Shown here: piece after piece, positions 23,657 to 31,100 of the stretch
How positions within the stretch are numbered: position 1 is the first letter of the stretch
Layout: every line of letters begins with the position of its first letter
NCBI GenBank assembly: GCA_035315065.1
Contig: DATFYM010000247.1
Span: 1 to 31,100, forward strand
DNA: 31,100 nucleotides
Source: DATFYM01 sp035315065
GTDB lineage: Bacteria > Acidobacteriota > Terriglobia > UBA7540
Direction of reading: 5' to 3'
Translations under genes and position numbers: made by a program
Notes under the pieces: model-generated
Database searches by the model: none
Seen by the model: only the letters and a program-made list of their open reading frames with translations
What the model was told of the DNA's origin: nothing

Positions 23657-23688
23657 AAAGCCGGACTTCCCAGTCCGGCTTTCTTTTT
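23657..23688 (+). terminator. Rho-independent terminator of PEP-CTERM gene 3
   Basis: AAAGCCGGACT (23657-23667), loop TCCC, and AGTCCGGCTTT (23672-23682) are followed by CTTTTT. It is the intron-free twin of the terminator at 20074-20105. Confidence 0.9.
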
Positions 23689-24470
23689 GCCATGTTTCCT
23701 TTAAGGTTAAACCAGCGAGGGTGTCGAGATTTTCACCCGTACGACGCCAGTCGATCCTTTGTGTCGCAGTCATTGCGGTTCCCGCTTTCGTAGAACCAGC
23801 ACGCGATGGCCTTGCTACGGAAGCCCGCGCAGCGGGCGATAGAAATTTAGCCCAGGGCGCAAGCCCTGGGACTCGAGCCCCAGCGGCCGTCAGGCCCCGG
23901 AGGGCGGCAGAACCATGGGGGGGTTCCGTAGAAGTCCCTTCTTTCGCCCCGCAGGGGCTCCCCCGCACCAGAGGGCCTTGGGGACCCAGGGCTTACGCCC
24001 CATAGGCGTTAACCTAAGGGTTGGAAGCGCCTTGAAGCCCGCAAAGCGGGCGTCGTCATTTAGCCCACGGCGAGCCAGCCGTGGGGCAGAACGCGACAGG
24101 TAGGATTGAGAAGCCCCGTAGGGGCGACTTCCGGCTCCGTTCGCTGGGAGTCGAGTACAATCGGCGGTAAGTTGTGGCCGTGAGAAATCCCGGACGCCGC
24201 CCCTACCGGGGCTGACAAGACTCATATGCCGTCAGCATCCCACGGCTGGCTCGCCGTGGGCTACAGGATGTCGCCACTGCCGTGGCTTCGGATAAGGCCA
24301 CCTCCCTTAGGTTAACGCCTATGGGGCTGGCGCCCTGGGCCAAACTCTTTCGGCCCTCCGGGCCTTTTCTAAGCGTACTTGTAGTTTCACAAGCAAGTTT
24401 CGAATGACGCAATTGCCCGATATTTCATTTTTGTGTCTCACGCCCCTATCGCCCCTATAATGTTGCGTGC
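23689..24470. repeat. Repeat-filled gap with nested palindromes
   Basis: No gene is supported. After a copy of the shared block (23729-23784) come two direct copies of a double-hairpin module (23821-23870 and 24035-24085). Each module is GCCCGC-n-GCGGGC followed by ATTTAGCCCA and a CCCAGGGC or CCCACGGC hairpin. Around the second module lies a nested palindrome. Its outer arms are GGCGTTAACCTAAGGG (24005-24020) and CCCTTAGGTTAACGCC (24304-24319); its inner arms are at about 24062-24085 and 24238-24266. The GCCCCGTAGGGGCG and GGCCCTCCGGGCC words add smaller hairpins. Confidence 0.8.
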
Positions 24471-24600
24471 TGGTGTCATTTGGGGAAAGAACGGGAGATC
24501 GCAGATTACACAGATTGCGCGGATTCAAAAAAGATGAGGTTTCTTCGCTTAGTCTGTGAAATCTGGGTAATCTGTGGATTCTCTTATTTTGGCAAATAGG
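24471..24600. repeat. Degenerate relative of the MITE-like element at 6591-6797
   Basis: It shares the edge word GGTGTCATTTGG (24472-24483), the cagattac words (from about 24501), and a right arm with AATCTGGGTAATCTGTGGAT (24560-24579). The right terminus is decayed (GGCAAATAGG). It is shorter than the other copy and lies just before the LamG-VanZ gene, so it would be in that gene's leader if the promoter lies further left. A TATAAT at 24456-24461 is a possible -10 box without a convincing -35. Confidence 0.6.
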
Positions 24601-24634
24601 TACGCGAAGAACGCCACGACGAAAACCTCAGCCA

Positions 24635-25837
24635 ATGACTATCAGCGACCGATCTGCATCAGTGCTCAGTGAATCGAGCCAAAAAGGAACAGGGGCGAGA
24701 ATCCTAGGCGTGATCTGTGTATTCGTCTTATGCAGTATCCTGGTGCTGGGACTGTGGCCGTTTCATCATCCCCAGAACGAGGTGACTTGGCTGGGAAGTG
24801 AGAACGGCCTTCGTTTCGGTGATCACGGCACTGTATTGAGCTCCGGTACATTCAACATGCCGAGTGGGCAAGACGCGGCGTTCTGCAGCCTGGAGATCTG
24901 GGTGGAGCCCGATCGTCCGTGGAACTGGAATACCGTGCTTGCATTCTACACTCCGCAGAACCCTGCCCAATTCTCGCTGCGCCAATCTAACGGCGACCTT
25001 GAACTGCGAAGTGAAATCGGGAACCAAAACCGGCAGAGCCGAACCACGCGGCTGTATGTGGAGAGGGTCTTCCCACATCGGAGGCAGTTGTTTATCACCG
25101 TTACGTCTGGCGCACAGCAGACGGAGATCTATGTTGATGGTGTCTTGGTGAGAACGTCTCGCGACTTCCGGCTTTCCAGTAGGGATTTCACCGGCCGGCT
25201 CGTCGTGGGCACGTCACCGGTGGAAAACGATAGTTGGTCCGGCCAGTTGCGCGGGCTCGCTATTTACGACGAGGAGCTCACGGCGGCGCAAGTCCTTCGA
25301 CATTACGAAACCTGGACGAAAAAAGGACAACCTGAGGTTGCCGAGAATGAGCGCGCCGTTGGGCTCTACCTTTTTGATGAGCGTGCAGGGAGGGTTGTTC
25401 ATAACCAAGCCGGGCCGGGAATCGATCTTCATATTCCGGAAGATTACCAGATTGTGGATGAGAAATTTCTGGAGCCCCCTTGGAGAGAGTTCAAAGCATC
25501 TCGGGGCTACTGGAAGAACGCGCTCATCAATATCGTCGGCTTCATTCCTCTCGGGTTCTTTTTCTGCGCCTACTTGTCGTCAGCACGGCGAATCAAAAGG
25601 GCGGCACTGGCCACCATTGTTCTGGGAGCAGCAGTCAGTCTTACGATTGAAGTCCTCCAGGCATACCTTCCCACGCGAGACTCCGGTATGACGGACATCA
25701 TCACCAATACCCTTGGAACTTCGCTTGGGGCTATGCTCTACGGCTGGGGGCCTGCCCGAGCCTTGTTCACGCGAGTTCTGAACGGCGTGTCTTTCGGCGT
25801 GCTTCGATGGTTGGAAGGTACTCGATCAGCACGCTGA
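24635..25837 (+). CDS. LamG-like / VanZ-like fusion membrane protein
   Basis: The 400-residue protein has a short cytoplasmic N-terminus and one membrane segment at about residues 24-42. An extracytoplasmic concanavalin-A/LamG-like domain follows (about 75-225), recognisable from FCSLEIWVEPDRPWNWNTVL, TEIYVDGVLV and GQLRGLAIYDEELTAAQVLRHY. The C-terminus is a VanZ-like domain (about 290-380) with NALINIVGFIPLGFFF and EVLQAYLPTRDSGMTDIITN, the latter being the family's most conserved region. VanZ-like domains accompany glycopeptide resistance in some bacteria, but most members have no known function. The LamG part suggests carbohydrate or surface binding. The ATG at 24635 has no strong ribosome site. 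It stands alone on the plus strand. Confidence 0.85.
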   Translation: MTISDRSASVLSESSQKGTGARILGVICVFVLCSILVLGLWPFHHPQNEVTWLGSENGLRFGDHGTVLSSGTFNMPSGQDAAFCSLEIWVEPDRPWNWNTVLAFYTPQNPAQFSLRQSNGDLELRSEIGNQNRQSRTTRLYVERVFPHRRQLFITVTSGAQQTEIYVDGVLVRTSRDFRLSSRDFTGRLVVGTSPVENDSWSGQLRGLAIYDEELTAAQVLRHYETWTKKGQPEVAENERAVGLYLFDERAGRVVHNQAGPGIDLHIPEDYQIVDEKFLEPPWREFKASRGYWKNALINIVGFIPLGFFFCAYLSSARRIKRAALATIVLGAAVSLTIEVLQAYLPTRDSGMTDIITNTLGTSLGAMLYGWGPARALFTRVLNGVSFGVLRWLEGTRSAR

Positions 25838-26147
25838 ACGGGCGTGCGCCACGGCTCTTTCCAGCCGCGCCACGCCCGCCGCGTCCTTTACGTCGCAGCG
25901 ATTGCAATTCCCACGTGAGCAGGATCCGCAGGCGGCCATTCAATGGCTCAATGATTCAGTGACTGAGAAGGTGTGAAAATGCCTTAGCCCCGAAGGGGCG
26001 AAAGAGAGTAGCCCAGGGCGCCAGCCCTGGGAGAAGACCGGCAAGTTATAGTTTTTGTGGTTCTTTGGGGGCATCTGATCCCAGGGCTGGCGCCCTGGGC
26101 TACTCTCTTTCGCCCCTTCGGGGCTAAAAGCATTTTTTCACACCTTC
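25838..26147. repeat. Gap with shared block and long palindrome (25964-26150)
   Basis: First comes a third copy of the shared block (25857-25913). Then follows a 187-base palindrome with ends TGAGAAGGTGTG and its complement, TTAGCCCCGAAGGGGCGAAA and CCCAGGGCGCCAGCCCTGGG words, and an AT-rich core at about 26026-26068. The same core occurs in reverse complement at about 9858-9890. The element's right end supplies the stop codon of the minus-strand gene at 26148. Confidence 0.85.
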
Positions 26148-26468
26148 TCAATCCCCAGATGGCTCCTTCCGGCAAACCAGCCCGCGAATCATCGTCACCT
26201 TGATCTCCGGCTTGAGCTTGAGCCACAGCTCGTCGGCTTCGCCTTCGGTGAAACTGAGCCGATCGTCGATACTCACCTTCTGCACGATCTTCTCGGATGC
26301 CTTGCGGACCTTGGCCAGAATATCCGGTCGGCCGTTTCCGTTTCCGTTCGACTTATGCCCCCTGATATACTTGCGCCCCGCATCAGCCATGGCTTGGCTG
26401 AGGAAGTCGCCGCAGTGGCAGGCGCACTCGACGTCACTGAGTTCGGCGGTCTTTCCGTTAGCATTCAT
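26148..26468 (-). CDS. Small hypothetical protein
   Basis: I do not recognise this 106-residue protein. It is charged and helical-looking in its second half (DILAKVRKASEKIVQKVSID, then GEADELWLKLKPEIKV) and has a histidine-cysteine cluster, ECACHCGDF, near residues 14-22. It has no signal peptide or membrane segment. Composition favours this strand over the competing plus-strand frame. The ATG at 26468 has only a weak, distant GGAG. Its stop codon lies in the end of a palindromic element. Two small hairpins (26528-26544 and 26549-26569) lie just upstream. Confidence 0.55.
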   Translation of the reverse strand: MNANGKTAELSDVECACHCGDFLSQAMADAGRKYIRGHKSNGNGNGRPDILAKVRKASEKIVQKVSIDDRLSFTEGEADELWLKLKPEIKVTMIRGLVCRKEPSGD

Positions 26469-26769
26469 AATCCAGTCGCTCCACAGGCAGGGCCGAAGGT
26501 TCTCCGGCCCGCCAAGATGGGTTCTGCCGGAGTTCGGCTCCGGTGCCCCTTCGCCCGAAGGCGAAGCCTACTTCAAATTCATCATCGTCGCGCTTCAGCT
26601 ATCGGCCATCAGCGGAGAATTGCCGATTGACGATTGAAAAAAGGGCAGGCTTAGGCTTTCTCTCTTTCAATCGTCAATCGGCAATCTGCAATCGGCAATT
26701 CTCCGCTGATGGCTGATAGCTAGACTAGCTGACAGCCGATCCCACGCCACAGCGAGCGAGACGCTCGCG
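26469..26769. repeat. Gap with an inverted repeat of ATCGGCAAT-like words
   Basis: Arms at about 26597-26639 and 26665-26721 pair imperfectly. They contain AGCGGAGAATTGCCGATTG against CAATCGGCAATTCTCCGCT, with an extra reiteration of the ATCGGCAAT word in the right arm. Words of the GCTGATGGCTGATAGCT type link it to the gap at 5058-5342. A further word, GCGAGCGAGACGCTCGCGCT (about 26752-26771), overlaps the stop codon of the next gene. No gene is seen. Confidence 0.75.
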
Positions 26770-29700
26770 CTACCACGTATAGTAGTTTCCGTCTCCGGTG
26801 TTGCACGCGATGGCGGCCTTCTGGCCCTGAGTGAGCGCCACTGAAGCCGCCCCGTCAACCGTCGAAGTTGTGGGTGTGACGGTGACCGTTCCGCTGCCTC
26901 GGTTGTGCACATAGATCACGAACCCGTTCCCGAATCCGGCGCTGCCACATTGGGGCAGCGTCACGGCCACCGCTGCGGAATTCGAGAACGATAAGAGCTT
27001 CGCCAAGTCTCCACTGCTGGAAGAGCTTGTGCCCTGCACCGTGTATGAAGTTCCCGACTGAAGGTTCACCGTCATGCCGGGTTTGCCGTTCGTCCATTGG
27101 GTGCCGCTCCAGTAGAACAGATCGCCCGCGTTGAGTGACGTCAGGCTGACGGTGTTACCCTGGATCTTGGAGAGGGTCGTCGCCGTCGATCCTGACGTTG
27201 TCACGTCGCCGCTGAGATTGCCGGCGGCAACGGCGCTGCTTCCGCCCCCCGTAACAAGCTGGCCGCTGGCAAGGCTGGACCCCGTAACACAGTTCGTACA
27301 AGTCAAGGAAAGGTTGCCGCCGAGTGCGGCGCTGCCTCCCCCGGTGAGGGGAGAACTCGTGTTGACAGTTACGGAAGAGTTGGCCAGCGCCGCGTTCGGC
27401 ACCGCCTCATAGGTCACGGTGTTTGCCGCCGTTACCACCGGAACGGTGTTGGTCGCGGGCCCCGCCGGATACAAGACGCCGTGGACCTTGGCCGCAGTGG
27501 TCGCTGTTGATCCGCTCGTGGTGACGTCCCCCGAGAGATTGCCTACCGACGGGCACGCTCCAGCGCCCCCACCCGTCACAAGCTGCCCAGAAGTGAGCGC
27601 CGCGGAGGAGGCAATGCTGGCCGCGCCCGTGAAGCAGAGAACACCACCGCTGGTTCCCGAGGTGATTCCGGTCCCGCCTCCGGCGGCTCCCAGTGTCCCG
27701 AAGGTCATCGGCGAGGCACCGCCCCCCCCGCTTAGGAGAGGCTGGCCACTCGTTCCCGCGACAGTTGGCAGGTTGAAGTTATAGGTACCCGCCGCCGCCT
27801 GAGATTGGACCGTCACCACGCCACTGGTGGTTCCCGCCAGCGCCAATTGGCCGGTAGCCGAGCCCGCAGCGCCGATCGTCAGTTCGGGAGAAACCCAGGT
27901 GAGGTTGGCACTGCCTCCGAATGACCCACTGTTGTTGAATTCCACTTGGGTATTGGCCCCGCCAGGAAGGCTGGCACTCCCACAGGCGCCTGGGACCCAG
28001 TTGGACCCACTGTACGTAAGGCATTGGCCGCTCGTCGGCGCAGTCGAGGAAATCGCAATCCCCTGCAGGCCTGCGACCTTGGGTGACGATGCGCTGCCAC
28101 CCAGGTCGGCAGTGAGTTGGAGCGCTCCGATCGCCAAATTAGTCGCGCTGGGCAACTGACTGGACGCTACTGATCCGCTGATGTCTGAGAACGCGGGCTG
28201 GGTGTAGGTCAACGCCCCGGCGGCCGAGACCGCGGTGGCGAACGTATGCGCCGGAGCGGTTGATGCGGTTACGGCCGATGTGCAAGTAGGGGCGCCGTTG
28301 CGATTCAGCGTTGATGCGAATGAGCTCGCGGGGCAAGAACCAACGCCCGAATAGGGACCGGCGAGTTGCGCGTCCGCGGCGGTGCCACTAATGTCGCTGA
28401 AAGAAGGCTGGGAACCCAAGGGCACGCCGGAGGCGGAGATGCTGTTGATCCACTGGTGGCTCACCGCCGCGTAGCTTTGGATGCCGCCCAAAGTGCTGGC
28501 CGTGGGAGCGGGCAGCGAGGAGGCAGGAATGGTCCCGTTCAGGCTGATGCTGATGTTGCCGGCGGAAGGGTTGGCAACACTGATGTTGCTCCCGCTCTGG
28601 AAGTTGATAGTGGCTTGATTCGATGCGTTTGTGCCATTCACCTGAATTATCGCCCCACTCGGCAGGGTTGTGGGAACCCACTGGTTGAGACTCGTGTTGT
28701 ACTGATTGACTTGTCCGTTCGTGGGCGCGGTTGAGGAAACAGGAATCCCCTGAACGCCGGTCACCTTGGGCGTGGAAGATGTTCCGCCGAAATCCCCGGC
28801 GAGTTGAATTGCACCTTGAGCAGCTCCGGTGGCGGAGGGCAGTTGGGCCGGCGCCGCCGTCCCGGCGAGATTGGCGAATGACGGCTGCGCGTAGCTCAGC
28901 GAGCCAGCCGCCGAAATCCCCGTGGCAAATTGATTGGCAGAAGCCGTTGAAGCGGTGAGCGGCGAGGCGCAAGCTGGAGCGGAGCCGGAGGAAAGCGCGG
29001 TGACGAACTGATTTGAGCTGCAATTGCCCGCCACCACTCCGGCCGGTAGGGTGGCAGGACTCCAAGCTGCGCCGTTCCACTGCAGGACTTGATTCGCTGT
29101 CGGCGCTATGCTGGCTACGGCGCTGCCTTGCAGCCCCGCCACCTTGGGCGCCGCCGAGGTGCCACCCAGGTCGCCGATCAATTGGAGGATCCCTTGAGCG
29201 GTTGAACTGGCCGGAGGGAGGTCCCCCGGGCCGATCGTCCGCAGAGAGACGGCTCCGGCCGCGCCGCTGGGCGTGGCGAGGAACTGGTTTCCCGTTTGTC
29301 CAGCGGCGGCCGTGACCGCAAGAGTTCCGCTGGTCGTAATCGGGGACCCAGATACGGAGAGCCAGTTTGGCGTGCTCAGGCCAACGGATGTCACGGTTCC
29401 GTTGGGCAGGGTCGCAGGGACCCATTGGTTGGACCCGGAGTTGTATTGTTGCACCTGGCCGTTGGAGGGCACGGCGGATGAGACAGGGATCCCTTGAATC
29501 CCGGCCACCTTGGGCGTTGACGAGGTGCCGCTCAGGTCCCCGCTGAGTTGAATTGCGCCTTGAGCGCCGCCGGTAGCGGATGGTAGTTGAGCGGGCACGG
29601 CGGCGCCAGCGAGGTTTGAAAAGACCGGCTGCGTGCACGTTGGAGAGCCTGCATTGACGGCGGTCACGAATTGGTTGGCCGCGCAGGTCCCGATTCCAGA

Positions 29701-30096
29701 ACCGCCGGCGCTGAACATGGTTCGGTTATCCGTGACGGCGGTGATGGCCGCAGATCCGGTCACAACCGTGGCTATCGGAATGAGGCCTGCCGTGAACCCA
29801 CTGGTGTTTGTGGCCGGGGTGCAGCCTGCCGAAGGATCGAGATAAACGAAATTGATGGCGCTGGGCGCCATGGTCAAGGTGCCGCCGGCATAACGCTGGA
29901 TGGCGCCGCCGCAAAATGAAGTGCCGGCGCTGAGATTCAGCGTCAGTCCCGAGCCCGCAGTGGCATTGTAGCCTGGAGCTACGCCTTGCACTGACCCGAC
30001 GTTCATCCGTACCGTTTGTTGCGGAGTTTGCTGCGGTCGCGCTGCAACCGGACCTAGGGACAGGGCAAACAACAATAAGCAAAAGGTGTTCTTCAT
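26770..30096 (-). CDS. Secreted tail-fibre-like beta-strand repeat protein
   Basis: The 1108-residue protein starts with a signal peptide (MKNTFCLLLFALSLGPVAAR). The rest is rich in Gly, Ser, Thr, Ala and Asn. A recurring block, GDLxGTSSxPKVxGxQGxxV followed by SSxAPTxGQ and a W-x-P motif, starts near residues 185, 306, 432 and 661. A second repeat, GNLSGDVTTSGSTATT, occurs near 850 and 960. The C-terminal region (RGSGTVTVTPTTSTVDGAAS, then LTQGQKAAIAC) resembles the ends of phage tail-fibre-like proteins. An adhesin-like or matrix role at the cell surface is inference. Cysteines are few but paired with repeats. The ATG at 30096 has a poor ribosome site. The stop lies inside a repeat word. 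Confidence 0.85.
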   Translation of the reverse strand: MKNTFCLLLFALSLGPVAARPQQTPQQTVRMNVGSVQGVAPGYNATAGSGLTLNLSAGTSFCGGAIQRYAGGTLTMAPSAINFVYLDPSAGCTPATNTSGFTAGLIPIATVVTGSAAITAVTDNRTMFSAGGSGIGTCAANQFVTAVNAGSPTCTQPVFSNLAGAAVPAQLPSATGGAQGAIQLSGDLSGTSSTPKVAGIQGIPVSSAVPSNGQVQQYNSGSNQWVPATLPNGTVTSVGLSTPNWLSVSGSPITTSGTLAVTAAAGQTGNQFLATPSGAAGAVSLRTIGPGDLPPASSTAQGILQLIGDLGGTSAAPKVAGLQGSAVASIAPTANQVLQWNGAAWSPATLPAGVVAGNCSSNQFVTALSSGSAPACASPLTASTASANQFATGISAAGSLSYAQPSFANLAGTAAPAQLPSATGAAQGAIQLAGDFGGTSSTPKVTGVQGIPVSSTAPTNGQVNQYNTSLNQWVPTTLPSGAIIQVNGTNASNQATINFQSGSNISVANPSAGNISISLNGTIPASSLPAPTASTLGGIQSYAAVSHQWINSISASGVPLGSQPSFSDISGTAADAQLAGPYSGVGSCPASSFASTLNRNGAPTCTSAVTASTAPAHTFATAVSAAGALTYTQPAFSDISGSVASSQLPSATNLAIGALQLTADLGGSASSPKVAGLQGIAISSTAPTSGQCLTYSGSNWVPGACGSASLPGGANTQVEFNNSGSFGGSANLTWVSPELTIGAAGSATGQLALAGTTSGVVTVQSQAAAGTYNFNLPTVAGTSGQPLLSGGGGASPMTFGTLGAAGGGTGITSGTSGGVLCFTGAASIASSAALTSGQLVTGGGAGACPSVGNLSGDVTTSGSTATTAAKVHGVLYPAGPATNTVPVVTAANTVTYEAVPNAALANSSVTVNTSSPLTGGGSAALGGNLSLTCTNCVTGSSLASGQLVTGGGSSAVAAGNLSGDVTTSGSTATTLSKIQGNTVSLTSLNAGDLFYWSGTQWTNGKPGMTVNLQSGTSYTVQGTSSSSSGDLAKLLSFSNSAAVAVTLPQCGSAGFGNGFVIYVHNRGSGTVTVTPTTSTVDGAASVALTQGQKAAIACNTGDGNYYTW

Positions 30097-31047
30097 TTTG
30101 TTCTTCGTTTCACAGTGCGTGCTCGCTTCGGCATGCCTGCGCGTAACGTCTCCTTTTTCAATCGGTTCGTGAGACAGAGCGCTGGTCTCGCTCTTGCTTT
30201 ATCTTCCTCAGGCGCTTGGCCCAGGCCCTATCGAGGTGGTGCTTGTGTGGGCCTGAGCGGCCTTTTCTTTGTTACCTCTCGGCTCCGCACTTGAACGAGC
30301 CCAGATAAGTCTTGACAACCGCTGCGATTGCGGCTTCTTCTGCGCCGTGTGATTCCCGGCAAAGGACTCACAAAGCAGGGACTTCGGCGACTTGGGCGCT
30401 GGCCAGACTCGCAATCCGCCCTCCGCCCGGCCCGAATTCACGTTGCGGATGCCAGCCAAGCGACCGATCGGCCGCGCCACGCGGCGTTCTTCTTCCATTC
30501 AACCATTCAATCCGACCCATGTGATCTAAGCCGCTCTCGTTCAGTAACATAGAGGAATCCTCGTTTCACCATCTGAAGGCAAACCACTCCTTTTGCGTCC
30601 CGATTCAGTATCGAGGGCGCCCCTTCATTGGGTCACAACTTACGATATCAATTGAAAATGAGACAATGGAGACAAATGAGACAAATGAGACACTTTTTTT
30701 TCTGCTTTGGAATCAGCAGCTTGAATGCCCAAAGAGGTGCACCCACTTCCAAAAACCGAAAAAGTGTGGCATTTTGCCACACTGACAGTCGTTCATACCC
30801 AGCTCTTGGCCTTGGGCTTCGGCACCTTCCAGTCGCGAGCCCCGATCCTCAGCCGTGCGGGGCAAGGTAAGGGCGTAAAACCGCGCCGTGCGGCAGCCCC
30901 TCGAAAGGGAGACTTATCCTTGAGTTGGGGGCTGAACTCCGTCGAGAACTCCGCTGTGCCCTAAACCGAAGTTCCTGGACCGTCGGAGCGTAAGTATAGA
31001 TGATACCAAGAGTTGGCGGATCAGAGGGAGAGATTTACTGACTACGG
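30097..31047. other. Long intergenic stretch with microrepeats, no gene recognised
   Basis: The short open frames here have no protein-like character. Two local structures stand out. Four 9-base units occur at 30657-30692 (AATGAGACA, ATGGAGACA, AATGAGACA, AATGAGACA), followed by a T-run. A perfect hairpin, GTGTGGCA-TTT-TGCCACAC, lies at 30764-30782 with no T-run after it. The part near 30100-30200 presumably carries the promoter of the fibre-like gene, but no convincing boxes were found. Confidence 0.5.
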
Positions 31048-31100
31048 TTAGTCAGGCTTGAGGCGGATCCCGAGCAAGTCGAAGGCGCGCTGCTGGGCTG
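31048..31100 (-). CDS. Partial gene, C-terminal end only
   Basis: Read on the minus strand from the window edge, one frame gives AQQRAFDLLGIRLKPD and then a TAA stop at 31050-31048. The other two frames run on without a protein-like ending. The segment looks like a genuine protein terminus, perhaps of a transposase, but sixteen residues cannot identify it. A 7-pair hairpin, CTGACTA-CGGT-TAGTCAG (31038-31055), overlaps the stop and could act as a weak end-of-gene structure. Confidence 0.3.
   Translation of the reverse strand, partial: AQQRAFDLLGIRLKPD

Noticed and set aside
30208..30498. Minus-strand frame of 96 codons in the right-hand gap
   Set aside because: Skewed Arg/Pro/Ser composition, no ribosome site, no family likeness.
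30570..30605. GGCAAACC and a GGGACGCAAA-like stretch on the opposite strand resembling parts of a c-di-GMP GEMM riboswitch
   Set aside because: The two pieces are on opposite strands and in the wrong order, and the rest of the motif is absent.
30715..30750. TGGAAT and TTGA boxes resembling a sigma54 promoter
   Set aside because: The spacing between the boxes is wrong and the conserved GC pairs are missing.

Overview
The window looks like a GC-rich Gram-negative chromosome segment. It most likely comes from an Acidobacteriota-type bacterium, with a deltaproteobacterium as the alternative. The reasons are an exopolysaccharide locus of the PEP-CTERM/exosortase type, secreted proteins with PEP-CTERM tails, an UpxY/RfaH-like NusG paralogue, PilZ proteins of the WxxGxTxNxSxSG type, a LamG-VanZ fusion, and intergenic gaps packed with palindromic repeat elements. 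No rRNA, tRNA or CRISPR array was found. The taxonomic call is inference.

Bases 134-17386 (minus strand) form one long polysaccharide locus, listed here in transcription order. A membrane histidine kinase and a NarL-type response regulator come first, then two small PilZ-like proteins and an UpxY-like antiterminator. These are followed by a large TPR lipoprotein, a Wzz/GumC-type chain-length protein, a CpsD-type tyrosine kinase and a polyprenyl-phosphate sugar transferase with a degenerate GGDEF-like N-terminus. The locus ends with a Gfo/Idh/MocA dehydrogenase, a DegT-type aminotransferase and a tandem-duplicated family 2 glycosyltransferase. Together these could sense a signal, permit long-operon transcription, prime a lipid-linked sugar, make an amino sugar, add sugars, and control chain length and export. 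No exosortase, flippase or polymerase lies in the window.

Bases 18103-23688 (plus strand) carry three secreted PEP-CTERM proteins and the tail of a fourth. The three intact genes share a promoter-like block in which a GTACC-NN-GGTAC-like inverted repeat abuts a TTGACA box. A group II intron (20106-21993) sits directly after the rho-independent terminator of the truncated copy. An intron-free twin of that terminator follows the intact paralogue at 23657-23688. The intron's maturase gene carries a frameshift.

Bases 24635-31100 carry a LamG-VanZ membrane protein (plus), a small unknown protein (minus), a secreted 1108-residue tail-fibre-like repeat protein (minus), and the very end of an unidentified gene at the right edge (minus).

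Nearly every gap between genes is filled by nested inverted repeats assembled from a small set of recurring words. Several of these elements begin or end exactly at stop codons. Two share the same core and have the same orientation relative to the upstream gene. This non-coding layer is the least explained part of the window.
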